Positions 38,140 through 50,702 of a stretch of 64,000 nucleotides of DNA are shown piece after piece. Within the stretch, counting starts at the first letter, position 1; each line of letters opens with the position of its first letter. This DNA comes from Membranipora membranacea (lineage: Eukaryota > Bryozoa > Gymnolaemata > Cheilostomatida > Membraniporidae). Location: NCBI GenBank assembly GCA_914767715.1, contig OU612072.1:11158001-11222000 (forward strand), in the 5' to 3' direction. A program made the position numbers and the translations under genes. The notes under the pieces were generated by a model. That model saw only the letters and a program-made list of their open reading frames with translations, did not search any database and was not told the origin of the DNA.

Positions 38140-40425
38140 GTTTTTCTCAGGGGCAAATGGTTGCTAAATTGGTAATGTTTTAGGACAAATTTTAGTATGA
38201 CTATCTCTGTCTGGCACCCTGAGGACTATGACTTGATGTTTATAAATATTAATTCCATTAGCATAGACATGACTGGTAGGAATTCCCATTCAACATTCCA
38301 CATGGCATGTTTGAATTTATGCAATATATGGGCAGGAGTCTAGTGTCTTTGTTATCTTCTGACCACACTGTTTACATTATAAATTGGTGACTACAGTTTG
38401 ATTTCAAACACGATGATAACAATGGTGCTAAGCTTACAAATTTTTTCATACACATATGTCTGGCTGTCATGTGGCCGGTTTTGTTGAGCAGCTGTCAGCA
38501 GATGTGTGAGTTCAGCGTGGAGTTGACGTTCTGCGTAGACTGTGTGTTTGTTTGGAAATGGCTATTTTACTTCGAGCCGGGCAACCTTCACCCCAGCCTT
38601 ACATTATTGCTCTCTGGTTGTCTGCTTGCCTGTTCCATTCTTAGCATACATTATTATTCATCTTAGTTTATCTGTCAGGGAGGGAAGAACCCTGCCATAA
38701 TTCAATGGCAGACTTACATATCATACAGTTGTTAAGGTGAACTGCAATTTATTCTACCACATAACTATCATCCTATGCCACTCTCATTGTCACACAGGAA
38801 TATATTTTCCAGGGTACCATCAAATAATTTGCAGCAAAAGCTGCAGACTTTGTAAAATCCCTTCCCACATCTTGGCAGGACCCAACTTAAATAACAGTTC
38901 AAAGTTTAATAATGCTTGCTTTTTTAATTGTTGTTACAGACAAGTCACATGACAGGAACCATCCAGAAACGGTCAAAGTTCCATAATTTTTTGCTTTTTA
39001 ATTGTTATTGCGGACAAATCACATCACGTGAACCATCTAAAAACAATGACCTCGTTTTGAACCACGAGGTGATATACCAGTTTATAATCCATACAAATAT
39101 TAATGATTTTACATTATAGTTTAAATTTTAAGGTGTCGGGATTTTATTATGAAACTAACCAGTGGTGGCCGAAGGCCCCAACGAGCCCCAACGCCGTTGG
39201 GGAAAGAGATTTTGGCCCATACACAACCCCAACGGTCGTTGGGGTAAGAAAACTTGTTTATTATTCATTTTTGTATCATCATTTTTGTGGTCACTTTGTG
39301 CAGCTGACAAGCTCCTGACCGTAACTACAACTGTTACTAAGGAAGTACAGTAGCGAGTATGTACCTATTGTGGTAAAGGCACTGTATAGCCTGGGTTTCC
39401 CAACAAAATGAAAGTTCTGCTGAGCACTGATCAAGACCTATCTATATTTTTATGTTATGAATCTTAGAGACTGAGGCTAGGTCAAGGTTATATTTAAATG
39501 AAAAGAAAGATTTTTTCTTTCATACATTCATTCATTCCCCATGAAATATGGACATTCCCCATGAAATGTCGAGAAGAAACAACAGGGTTTATTTAGGTTC
39601 TTTAAAAGGTTAGTATTCATCTCTATTCCATGATGGGGAATGTGTTTACTTACACAATCTTCCCTGGCTGAACATACAAACAACAATGTCCATTTCCATT
39701 TATTATGAGGATGAGAAAGGAAAACTGTTGGCCCAAGGACAGTTACACACTAAACTTACTGCGCCTTTGCTTTGGGATCACTAATCAATGGCAATCATAA
39801 TCATATTTTCAATGTTATCATCATGGCAAAAAGGGAGGAAGACTGTCTCACAGGATAATTGGTCAGTCTAGTCTATTAGTTTTCCAGTCATCCTTCAAAT
39901 GCAAGCAGCCTGTGTTCTGTGGTGTGGTCTGTCATCTTGACATGACTGACAGGCTTTGATAGATAGTAGCCCATTAGTTAGTGTTTGATTGGGCTCAAGT
40001 TTTCTGAAACCATTGCTGTCCATGTCCATGGTTTCCTGCTGTTGCAGAATTAGAAATGAATGTCACATGAGGAATAACTAACAACAAAGCAGTTCTCCCG
40101 CGATCATGTAGGCCTACGTATGCCATCTTCTTGGAATCAATCCTCGCCAAGATACATGCTTTCATTTATATTCCATCACCTAAAACACTAAACTGGGGAA
40201 GAACACAAAATCATTTAATGCAAAGCTGCATTGATTGACACACAGCATCGAAGGAAGCTCATTTGTGTAGAGAGATATGCTTTATTATTGCCTCCTCTAT
40301 CTTTTCAGATGTAGGTTGGGTTTGGGTTGGAGGTTTACAATAGAAAATACTGATGAGCTTCCTGTGCTGCACCGTTATTTATTGCACATATTAATTGAAT
40401 ACACAATTGATGTTTTTGTTCTTAG
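38140..40425. other. Intergenic, small repeats only
   Basis: The region contains a diverged tandem pair at about 38890-39050 (TTTTTAATTGTTRTTRCRGAC shared in part), a GC-rich palindromic patch at 39160-39245, and two close copies of ATTCCCCATGAAAT near 39535. I see no supported exon. Confidence 0.45.
39160..39245. repeat. GC-rich palindromic patch 1
   Basis: In AT-rich surroundings there is GGCCGAAGGCC, then CCCCAACG repeated, CCCCAACGCCGTTGGGG (a perfect palindrome around GCC) and CCCCAACGGTCGTTGGGG, followed by TAAGAAA. Patch 2 at 41070-41200 has the same style and ends in GTTGGGGTAAGAAA too. Confidence 0.7.
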
Positions 40426-40912
40426 AGCGAAGACAGCTGATGCTGATGATCCGGCTGATGATGCCACAGTTGAGCCGCTGCTTCCTGGGTAAGTAACTAT
40501 ATTGTCCATATGCTTGGCCAGGCCCAGCAAGTTTGTTTTGTCTGTAAAGATGTTGATTACCCTTCAGTGCTGTGAGGCAAATAAGACAGTAAGTACATAG
40601 ATGCACAGTGATAATAAAAAGAGCCAACAAGACTAGGCTCGCTACATGATATCATTTTTCAGGTGCAGCCTCATTTAAGTTTTATAGTCAGAGCAAAACC
40701 TGTCTCCTGTAAATGTAGACGGTACTGCTTATATAAACATATCTGACCTTATGAAGCAGTCTGACATCACCCTTCTCATTTAGTTGATACAGTGTTATGA
40801 ATGCATGTAAAGATGTAAACTTTATTATGTTTTATAGAACTGGTGATGTAAATGGAGAAGCTCCTTCAACTTTAACAAAAATCTCTGCACCCGTTGACCG
40901 TATGGTTGAAAT
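40426..40912 (+). CDS. Two adjoining exons of an unidentified gene
   Basis: The exons 40426-40488 and 40838-40912 have good splice sites, and their phases match (GG joined to A). They code for an acidic, Ala/Asp-rich stretch (TADADDPADDATVEPLLPG) followed by TGDVNGEAPSTLTKISAPVD. No start or stop codon belongs to them. Upstream and downstream exons were not found within a few kb. Function unknown; they could be from a cytoplasmic tail or linker. Confidence 0.45.
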
Positions 40913-41069
40913 GTAAGTAAATATACATCTAGTGGCCCTATCAGCATGAAATGATAGTCGATAGTTATATCCATAATCCAACTATTAGCCTGTAGTGTAG
41001 GGCATGGGCAGTCTCTATATATTTATTGCAGCTACAGCATGAATTTTTTCAATACTTTGCAACTGAGAA

Positions 41070-41200
41070 GCTTTGGCGGCTGGGGCTCCGCCCCAGGCCC
41101 CGTTGCTGGGGCTTACAGCTGTTATGGCTCGGCCGCTGCGCGGCCTCGGTTCGAGCGCTACGCGATCTCAAAATGTCAGTATATTTTACAGTTGGGGTAA
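41070..41200. repeat. GC-rich palindromic patch 2
   Basis: GGGGCTCCGCCCC and GGCCGCTGCGCGGCC are near-perfect palindromes, separated by CCCCGTTGCTGGGGC. The patch ends in GTTGGGGTAAGAAA, shared with patch 1 at 39160-39245. Confidence 0.7.
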
Positions 41201-43918
41201 GAAATTTTTCTCTGGGACACCACTGAAACTAACGTTGAGTTTAATATACACAGCAGGATTAACAACCTATCAGTAGATAGGATTCTTAGATGAACACAAC
41301 ACTTAATGGTGTTTTATTACATTTTTTAAATTAACCCTGGTTTGCGGAGCTTTCTATATTTAGCATCACCTTATTACTGCGCCCCCGCCTTCTGCAATAT
41401 ATGATGACCTGAACTCCAGAGCGACTGACAACTAATACCGAACACTATCAGACCCTGTACAGCACAAGCATTATCAAACCCAACACATCACAATACTGCT
41501 ACCATCGCTCCTAGTAAAAGAAGAAAGAGAGTACAACTACAAGTAACCACCAACTTCAGTAATACTTGCACAAGCTGCACCTGCTTGCGCAACATATCAT
41601 CAAAGTGAAACCACCTGCTTGCACAACAATATTATCATCATCAAAGTGAAACTGCCTACCAAAGCTGCATCATGTACAATACACCATTGAGCACACCAAT
41701 AAGTAAATGCAGCAGCCACAGCTTCAGGCAGTAGTATCAGGAACGTTGTCCAATACGGTAGCAGTTAGCATTAAGACAGAGTAGTATTCAGATCGTTATT
41801 CTGTGTAAACGTGTGTATATTGAGATTAGATTTTCAGAGACAAATTGTGTGAATTCATCGATTGTATAATATAATATGACTAGTATTGTTGTGTAATTCT
41901 GGGTAATAGCAGCTATATCTGTGCTATCAGTGCTTATATCAGCACTAATCTGACATTTTAAATAACAAGGATAAAAATAAGGATACGGATACAGAGACGG
42001 TCAGGTCAGATTATTAAGAACACCTTTTAAAATTTTTAACCTTATATAATTATTTTATACACATATTTTGTCTCATTTGAATTAAATGGTCAGGGTAATT
42101 AAATAAATAATCTTCTGCGAAACAAATTAAGTTTATGCCTGTCTGGTTGACGCAAATTGGTAATCACATCCACTTGACTCTTCAGTAGTCACAATTGTGT
42201 AGTCAAGGGCTGTCTAAAACTTTACGCACTTGTGGACGGCCTTGTTGGCGTTTTCATGTACCAGACTATCAGCAGATATCAAAGGCTGCAATACATACAA
42301 CTTGTGATGATTTGAATAGACTGTGTATTATAATAGCCTTGAACTAAATCTAAGTTCAAAATTGAGACGGTGTCTAGTGCATTAAATTCAGTGGAGTAGA
42401 TAAACTCTATGTGTGTATTACATTTTGTCAGGATATTAATTGATATCGCCCATAAAGCCCATCAGAATAAATTGAGACGTGTGTCTATTGCATTAAATTC
42501 ATGTGGAGCAGATAAACAGTGCGTGTATTACATTTTGTCAAGAGATTAATTGATATCGCTCATAAAGCCCATCAGAATTTAGGGGATCAGTGTATCGTGT
42601 ATCAGTGTTTCGTGTATCAGTGTATCGTGTATCAGTGTATCTTTGAGACCCTTCTGTGGGTTATATAATGATTGCATAATTCAAGCAAGGCTTTCAGTGC
42701 TAAAACCAAATAGAACCTAAAACTAAAGATAAAAGCCCACTCGCTCATCAAAGAGTAGCCTCGGAGCAAGCTAACTACACCTTGTTGTGTACAGGGCCCA
42801 GTCCGTTTCTCACATATCTAAAGAACAGTACCACTACATAAAGCTATTACAGAGAACTCCATTGGTCATGAATCATGCTACATCATCTTAGTTTTTCATG
42901 CTCCAGCTGCCAACATCTTATCTTTGTTACTAAAGTGAACTAATGTGTATGGTTTGAGAGTTTGAATTACCTGTGCAGCAGAAACTGCCATTTACCATAG
43001 TCTTTCTTGTAACTGCAATCTACACAAGGGTTACTTTCCACTACTCTGCTGACAGTAGTGTCTAATATCTCTCGCATATTGAGAGAGATATACCTATTGC
43101 AATGCCTAAAATTTAACATCCAGAATCAAATGTATCTCACATATTGATGTTCATATTTCGTTCTTACCTATTTTGACAAGCTTAGCTGGATAGCAGTGGG
43201 GTCAGAGAACTCCCTTTATCTTTACTTTCCTCATTCCTAGATGAAGTTTTATCCATCTGCCTGCATTCAGCCATTGAACAGTGGAGGAGGGCAACTCCGA
43301 ATGCAGGCAATTAGATCAAACTTAATCTGCATTATCCCATTATAGTATGACTATGTTTTTCATAAATTGCTCATAAATCTTTTTCCAGTGATATTTCTTG
43401 GACGGATCAATTACATTTGAGTAAGCTAATCATGAAAGATAAGAAAGAAACTCAGTATAATTAAAGCATTATTTGAATTTTTTGGTTAAAAATTTGCTCT
43501 CATTGTAGGTAAAATAAATGTAGATAAAATATTTAGCACCTAGTAGAATGTAAAGTTTTGTCCGGGATAAAATAAGTGTTTTCAACTAAATCTACTTCCG
43601 GTTACAAAATATTGATTGTCCTCACTAAACAGTGCTGGATCTAATAATATAAAAATACAATAATAGTTGATGTGGATTTCTTGGGCCTGAAAGATGGCTT
43701 TTGTAAGAGCCGATGTCTAAGCAGGATCCTCTAGCGTCTAGATATCAGCAGCTGCCAGTCGCTATAATGTTACTATAGATTATCAAAAGTGCTAGCTTCT
43801 GAGGTGTTTTCCAGTTCTTGTATCTGCAGGTCAGTTCAGAAAGATCAATGTGTGTTATGGTCAGGCAGGTTACATGACAAGTGAGATTTCATTTATAAAA
43901 AGTTTTCAGCTTGGGTTG
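41201..43918. other. Intergenic, tandem repeats only
   Basis: I see no supported exon. The recognisable content is the tandem pair and short-unit array at 42357-42650. Confidence 0.4.
42357..42650. repeat. About 110-base tandem pair followed by a 15-base array
   Basis: Two units share AATTGAGACG, GTGCATTAAATTCA-like text, TGTATTACATTTTGTCA, ATTAATTGATATCGC and CATAAAGCCCATCAGAAT. They are followed by several copies of GTATCGTGTATCAGT with small changes, to about 42650. Confidence 0.85.
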
Positions 43919-46900
43919 CACTGCGTTTCATACCCAAGAATTGTCTGACAATTCTGTACAATTCTAGAATTGTCAGAAACTGACCTATATATCATTACCC
44001 AACCAGCAACCATTATTGTGTAATTAACCCTGCCTGCTAAATAAATTACTTTCATTATTGATATTGTATAGCCATAGTATAAGCCTTTACAGTTCTAGTG
44101 AATATCATACAATTTGATATGCTGTAATGAATAGATATTGCTGTGCAAGGTAGCATCAAAATCTATATTGCGGGAGGCCCAGGTTCAGATCAGAACTTTG
44201 CTACTAATAAAAATGTACAACGTCGCTCCCCAGATGAGCGAGGAATTATCTTGTATCAACTGTCCTACATGCCTAAGTGGAGAGAAGTGTTATGTGAATA
44301 AGGCCATATTATCCACAGAACCACTGACTACTGAAAATATGCTGACTGATGCTAAAAAAACCTAAACTTGGTGTCACAGCAAGTTGTATGAGTACTGATT
44401 ATTGGCATAGTCTAAACTACGCTCCTTGTGATTATTGAGATTGAATTGCTTTCAGCTATTTCTATTTGTTGGCCAAAGATGCTCTGAGCATGGAGTTAGC
44501 TCTGAATGTTATGGTATGTGGACTGAGGGAGGCAAAGGTAAATCAACTATCGTAAGCCTGGTATATATTCATTACCTGTCTACAAAGGAGCTCTTGATGT
44601 TATACTATATAATTCTCAGCCATCTCAGTTATATGGTGTACAGGAAGCAATTTGGCATATTTCTCTCTCACTCTTGGATGGTAGTTCCCTAGTAGGTGTT
44701 GGCACTAGTACAGATAGTATTAAAATGTCAGACTAGTGGCAACACTGTTTAAAGTAATAAATTTTAATCTGTCAGCTTGAGTGCCACAAGCAGGGAGGTT
44801 AGCCAATAACAGGCATAATTACATAATTACCTTGATATCCTTGTTGTCAAAATTTTTAATTGTACAATTAAGTATAATCAACACTGTTTGTTAATCCTTC
44901 ATACACATTCCATTGCACTTGTAACAAGTCATCATGACACACTTGTGGAATCAGAGAGACAGGAGTCATTGTAAGCTGACCTAACTTCCTGTTTTTTGCT
45001 GCTGATAATGAATTGAGTTTTAAATTTCGCGAATATTCATTTTTATAAAGATGGTTGTTTGGGTGTGATTGCAATCATGATCATTCTTTGTCAGAAGAGT
45101 GAGGGGCGGGAAGTTGTAACATTTTATGCAAAAAACTAGATAATTGTCCAAATTCCATTTGTATATTTTTATCAAATTATTTCACCAAACTCTGCATCAA
45201 AGCTGATCATTGTACAGAGTTATTATGCCAAGAATGAGATTGCCTCGCAAAAAACCTTAAATTCTCTGGCGCCCTTATTCTCCAGTATTTGCAAAAAAGT
45301 TTCATTGATATTCCGCGCTTCTTGGTCAACTTCAAGAGTTGAGCCAGCATTATATGATAATCTGTGTGTTTATCCACAGGGTGGTTCATTTACAAATCTA
45401 CTGGTACCTCATAAGTTCTGTGAAGGTGCCTATGAATGCCAGTGTAAACAAAATTAACATTCTTACTGGCTTATCTTGATTATGACTTCATGGGTAAATA
45501 ACTTGGATACCAACAATACATCCAATTATGCTTGGCTAAGATGTTGATGTTAATTGAAAGGTAAACAATTGGCAGATGACACTGTGAGAATCTTGTTCAA
45601 ATTCAATAATAAGCTAATCTCAATGAAAATGATCAAACTGTACACTGTAGCCATTAATTGTATGCATCAAAGAGTTTGGTATGTTAAAGGTTCTATCAAC
45701 CTGAAATTCCAATCATTTCAACAAATTCAGATTAGGGGCTTGCAGGGCCATTACAGCTGTTAAATTTTAAAGCGATAAATTATTGCCTGGACAGCCTTTT
45801 GGCAGATAATCTTTCAAAGCTCTCAGATTATTATTATCGGCTGCATTGATAAATTTAGAATTTACAGTGACCACCAGACATTCTGTACAAACAGTTCTAT
45901 TGTGTCATCGAATGATAGGCCTGTTAGATTTACTCTTGCTTCTCTCTACCCATATACCATAAAATTCAATTAATGGCTACAATGCACTGTTTAATCTGCC
46001 TGATAGAATTTTGCATAAAATGTTACAACTTCCCGCCCCCTCACTCTTCCGTCAAAGAATGATCATGATTGCACTTACACCCAAACAAACCATCATTATA
46101 AAAATGAATATTCGCGAAATTAAAAATTCACGGCAGTCATTATCAGCGGCAAAAGACAGGAAGTTAGGGCAGCTTACAATGACTCCTGTCTCTCTGATTC
46201 CACAAGTGTGTCATGATGACTTGTTACAAGTGCAATGGAATGTGTGTGAAGGATTAACAAACAGTATTAATTATACTTAATTGGAGAATTAAAAAATTTG
46301 ACAACAAGGATATCAAGGTAGTTATGTAATTATGCCTGTTATTGGCCAATCTCCCTGCTTGTGGCACTCAAGCTGACAGATTAAAATTTATTACATTAAA
46401 CGGTGTTGCCACTAGTCTAACATTTTAATACTATCTGTACTAGTGCCAACACCTACTAGGGGACTACCATCCAAGAGTGAGACAGAACTATGCCAGAATT
46501 GCTTCTTGTACACCATATAACTGAGATGGCTGAGAATTATATAGTAAAACATCAAGAGCTCCTTTGTAGACAGGTAATGAATATATACCAGGCTTACGAT
46601 AGTTGATTTACCTTTGCCTCCCTCAGCCCACATACCATAACATTCAGAGCTAACTCCATGCTCAGAGCATCTTTGTCCAACAAATAGAAATAGCTGAAAG
46701 CCATTCACTCTCAATAATCACAAGGGGCGTAATTTAGACTATGCCAATAATCAGCACTCATACTACTTGCTGTGACACCAAGTTTGAGTTTTTTTAGCAT
46801 CAGTCAGCATATTTTCAGTAGTCAGTGGTTCTGTGGATAATATGGCCTCATTCACATATCACTTCTCTCCACTTAGGCATGTAGGACAGTTGATACAAAG

Positions 46901-47445
46901 TAATTCCTCGCTCATCTGGGGAGCGACGCTGTACATTTTTATTAGTAGCAAAGTTTTCTGATAATTCTGCTAGCATAGTTTAGCTGATGTATTCTATTTA
47001 TGCAGTTGCTCCCAATATTCACAGATTGCACAAAATATAACGTAAGGTATGGTACAACACAGAAGAGTTGAACATAAGTATTTTGTCGCGTCATCATACT
47101 CATTACTAAGAGTTTTCCGTGCTTACAAAAATTGTGAGCCAACTATTCAAATGAATGCTTTCATTTTCCATCATGATGATACGAAAAGCCTCCCGCAATA
47201 TAGATTTTGATGCTACCTTGCACAGCAATATCTATTCATTACAGCATATCCAATTGTATGATATTGACTAGAACTGTAAAGGCTTATACTATGGCTATAC
47301 AATATCAATAATGAAAGTAATTTATTTAGCAGGCAGGGTTAATTACACAATAATGGTTGCTGGTTGGGTAATGATATATAGGTCAGTTTATGACAATTCT
47401 AGAATTGTACAGAATTGTCAGACAATTCTTGGGTATGAAACGCAG
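43919..47445. mobile_element. Foldback (long inverted repeat) element, copy 2, complete
   Basis: The element starts CACTGCGTTTCATACCCAAG and ends with the exact reverse complement. The right arm (46010-47445) mirrors 43919-45135. The unique centre matches bases 1-950 of the window. Relative to copy 1, about 490 bases are missing at the junction near 46004, and about 230 foreign bases replace a short piece at 46952-47187. The flanks read TTGGGTTG on the left and TTGGTTGA on the right; a short target duplication is possible but not certain. CA..TG ends would suit hAT-like elements, though no transposase is encoded. Confidence 0.85.
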
Positions 47446-48653
47446 TGTTGGTTGAAAAAATTGTACTCTAAAACAGGCTCGACTCAGTGCACAGTGCATG
47501 ACTCCGGCCAGGAAGATTTTCGTATAACACAAAAACTTACTAAGAAAGGTTATCTGCCCCTGATTTTAATCATGACGCCATAATTTCAAAGATAATATAG
47601 CTATTGTGGGTTCACTGCTGTAATAGTAATAGTGACTTCCTATGAAGCGTAATCATCCCATTAATTTATGGAGATGGATAAATAACTCAATCTGTTAGCA
47701 AGCTTGCTTTTCCTTGCCAGATGATTGGTGCTGCAGGAGTCATGGGTTCCAGAACCACTGGGGAGCTTTCAAGGCTGATAATTAATTATCCCAGCCCCAA
47801 GCATCCTTGCCTGTGTACTCATCTTCTGGCTGACTCATGAGAAGAGTTGTGAATAATGCACAGATATATAGACAAGCTGGAAATATAGCCAAAACAGGTC
47901 CATGTAAAAGGGCCATGTAAGGAGCAATAACCCTAACATGTACGCTATGTTAGCAGATTGCCAACGGTATTACAGATTAAGTTAGTGGGATCAGGTGCAC
48001 AAATCTGAGTAGTTAATAGCATGTCTGCTAATAAGCTTAAAGTTGCCTGACAGGCACCTTTTAGCCAATCAATTGTAATGTTAAACGCAAATTTGAAGAA
48101 AAAATTTTAAGGCGCTTTTGGAGTATCCTCTATTTTTTATTACTGGGCCTTGGTAGCGACTTGGCACCGATGAGCTGATGGAAAGCAAACCTCCCTGCAC
48201 TGGTTCGAGTTAGAGTACAGGCATGAGAGTGATAAGGCGGACATTATTGCACTGAAACGATGAAGAGTTGGCAGCCTCCCTCACTGCGCAACGCGTAAAC
48301 ACACCGATTATGTAAAAACACAGAACCTGACAATACGCACTGACGGCTTGATAAGATTGATCGAGATGCTCATCAACACACATGGTTAGCTTCATGTTGC
48401 TAGGGCCGGCCATGAGGGGTTGTACTAGAGAAGGCCTCGAAACAGCGCTTGACTCATGGTTTCTAGTTGAAGACCTGTGTGTTGTGCAGTGGTATGCGCA
48501 CCACTGTGTGTTGTATCTCCGAATCGAGCGTGTAGACTTTATTACTTGTTTACCAAATGTCTTTAACTCAATTTAAGTTTCATAGATCTGGTAAAGATTG
48601 AATATTGAGATGTTGATAATGACAATGATGAGGAAAGGATAATCCATTTTAGT
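47446..48653. other. Intergenic, no gene recognised
   Basis: Weak tRNA-like B-box phrases occur near 47745 and 48200, but nothing can be modelled. No supported exon. Confidence 0.35.
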
Positions 48654-49031
48654 TATTTCCCCATACATCGTTGGCTGCACCACTCAGATGAGATAACTCT
48701 CAGTGAGTATGACTTTGTGCTGCCTCAAAATGATAGAAATCTTGAGATCCGTAGCGAAGCATTGAAGCTCAAGCAAGAAATATGTATGTACGCTGAGAGA
48801 ATTCATGGTGCATCTCCAAGTGTAAGTTTGTGTAGATGTCCCTAGTTAAATAATGTTACATTTGCAAACAGCAAATGGTGGCCTGTCATTCTGAATCTGG
48901 TATAGTTTGCATCACAAACTACTTATTGTTTATTCATATTATTGCGCTCAACAGTGATTGATTTTTGTTAGTAAATATTAATTTAGGTTGAGATATTACC
49001 AGATTATGAGAGGTTTTCCTTCGAATACTCT
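48654..49031 (+). CDS. Two exons of an unidentified gene
   Basis: The exon ending at 48821 codes for HRWLHHSDEITLSEYDF, then ALKLKQEICMYAERIHGASP. It is followed by 48987-49031 (VEILPDYERFSFEYS) in matching phase 0, with a GTAAGT donor after each. The 5' limit is uncertain: acceptors exist near 48653 and 48590. No start or stop codon is seen. The family is not recognised. The exons may belong to a separate gene upstream of the NHL gene or to non-adjacent 5' exons of it. Confidence 0.45.
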
Positions 49032-50702
49032 GTAAGTATTAGGAAAGGAAAACTGTGGTTGGGCAGGCTTATAATAACTTTGACTAATATCACAGATCAC
49101 AAAGCTATTGGGGCGGTGCGGTCACTGTTTTGTGAAATATGGTCTATCTCAATCTCATAGGGTTGGGTTTGTTTTAAAGAGCTAAGAACTCATTACAATG
49201 TCATCAATAAGTTTTATGAAAGCTAGGGTACAATTGATGCTCGCTGCGTAGCAAACTAAATAATCAAATGTTCATTTTTTGTAAAATTATTTCTATTGGG
49301 AAGTTGCTCACATTGCCTCAGAAGTTGCAGGTGTTTATGGTTTTATCTACCGCTATAATTGGATAAAACCAACACAAGATCTTCTGGATAAATACAAATA
49401 GAGCAAAAACTAGATTGATGGCCCTGATGATAACTACTGCATCATTTTTACCAAGAATGACAGCAGGTGAAGAAGGGGGAGTGTCACTTAGTTTTAGCCG
49501 GATCACATAAGAAAGGTAGTTTAAGTGCCGAGGCTATACTAACAATGAATTTGTGGTGCCAATCGACATATTTAATAGTTTCATGCCACAACCCTGTTAT
49601 GTAATAACGTCATAGAACTTTGACCAGCATAGAGACCAATTTCGAAAACTGACATGATATATTACTATACTGTTGCCTTTCATCAAAGTGTGTCAAAAGT
49701 TACTCTTAACATGCAAATATTCTGCTGTTTATGGATTTTAATTCTATTAGTTTTCCACGATGACCTGAAATTATTGTTATCACAAATATCCACTTAAATG
49801 TGCCCTATTTGCACCATTGACATTCGTTAAGCCAAGTGATTACTGTTTGGAAAAAATTTCCAACTCCGAAATCGATTAGGTCCAAGTACAACAAACATCA
49901 TATTTATTTATGAAGACTTCCGAACAATAATAACATTTATCTTATAGTTCATAACCGGTCATGTTAGAGAAATGGTAACAGGTACATACAGCTAGCTGAA
50001 CACAAATGTGAAAAGTTCACTCAAATTGAGATCATTATAGGACCGACTCTCTAGCATTAAGATTGGATTGAGTTCTGTTATTTAACCTAATGTTCTGAAA
50101 TGACTGCAGATGGTTGAGCGATGATACTCAATTCACACTGACATTCATTGGTAAGCGTTGGAGTTTAAAATTTGTGAGTAGACATTTACTAAATAATGCA
50201 ACACATCAGCTTCAATCACATGTCAATATAATGTGTGATTTTAGCTCTTGCCACATGCTGTTACTTGATGTCATACAAAATAAGGTCTATTTTGCAATAG
50301 AAGACAAAGTGTTTTATTCGAATAGGTCATACTAACAGCTTCTACTTTCATGATACAGAACTGACGTTCATGATAAGGATATCAACCGTTCACTCTAGAA
50401 AGTGAGTCACATAAATTTAGATGCTTTGTTCACTATCATAGCTCTTACTTGTTGTAACCTTATCACTTGACCTTGTCCTATTTGGCGACCTCACATTATG
50501 AACATTCTTATGTCAACAGTACATAGTACCAAACTGTAGAATGTTTAATTCAGCCTTATCTGAAGTTGAAACTCATAACATAAGCTAGGTTATAACTTGT
50601 ACTTATAACTGGTGAGCTCACTCACTCATGGCACTCAGATAAGACTGGAGCTGTAGAACTAAGTATTATTTACCGACAGAGTTTTTTTGTAGGTTGAGAA
50701 CT
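49032..50702. other. Upstream region of the NHL gene
   Basis: Two short open segments with splice sites (50110-50150 and 50359-50401) are phase-compatible with each other and with 50693. They would place the NHL signal peptide inside a longer protein, so I did not include them. Otherwise nothing is recognised. Confidence 0.35.

Noticed and set aside
38469-38666. 65-codon Cys-containing open frame, plus strand
   Set aside because: Looks secreted by composition, but it has no splice support and no second copy.
47700-48220. GGGTTCCAGAACC and GGTTCGAGTTA phrases resembling B-boxes
   Set aside because: No A-box at suitable spacing and no cloverleaf.
50110-50401. Two short segments with splice sites upstream of the NHL gene
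   Set aside because: They are phase-compatible, but would bury the clear signal peptide start at 50703 inside the protein; kept only as a possibility.
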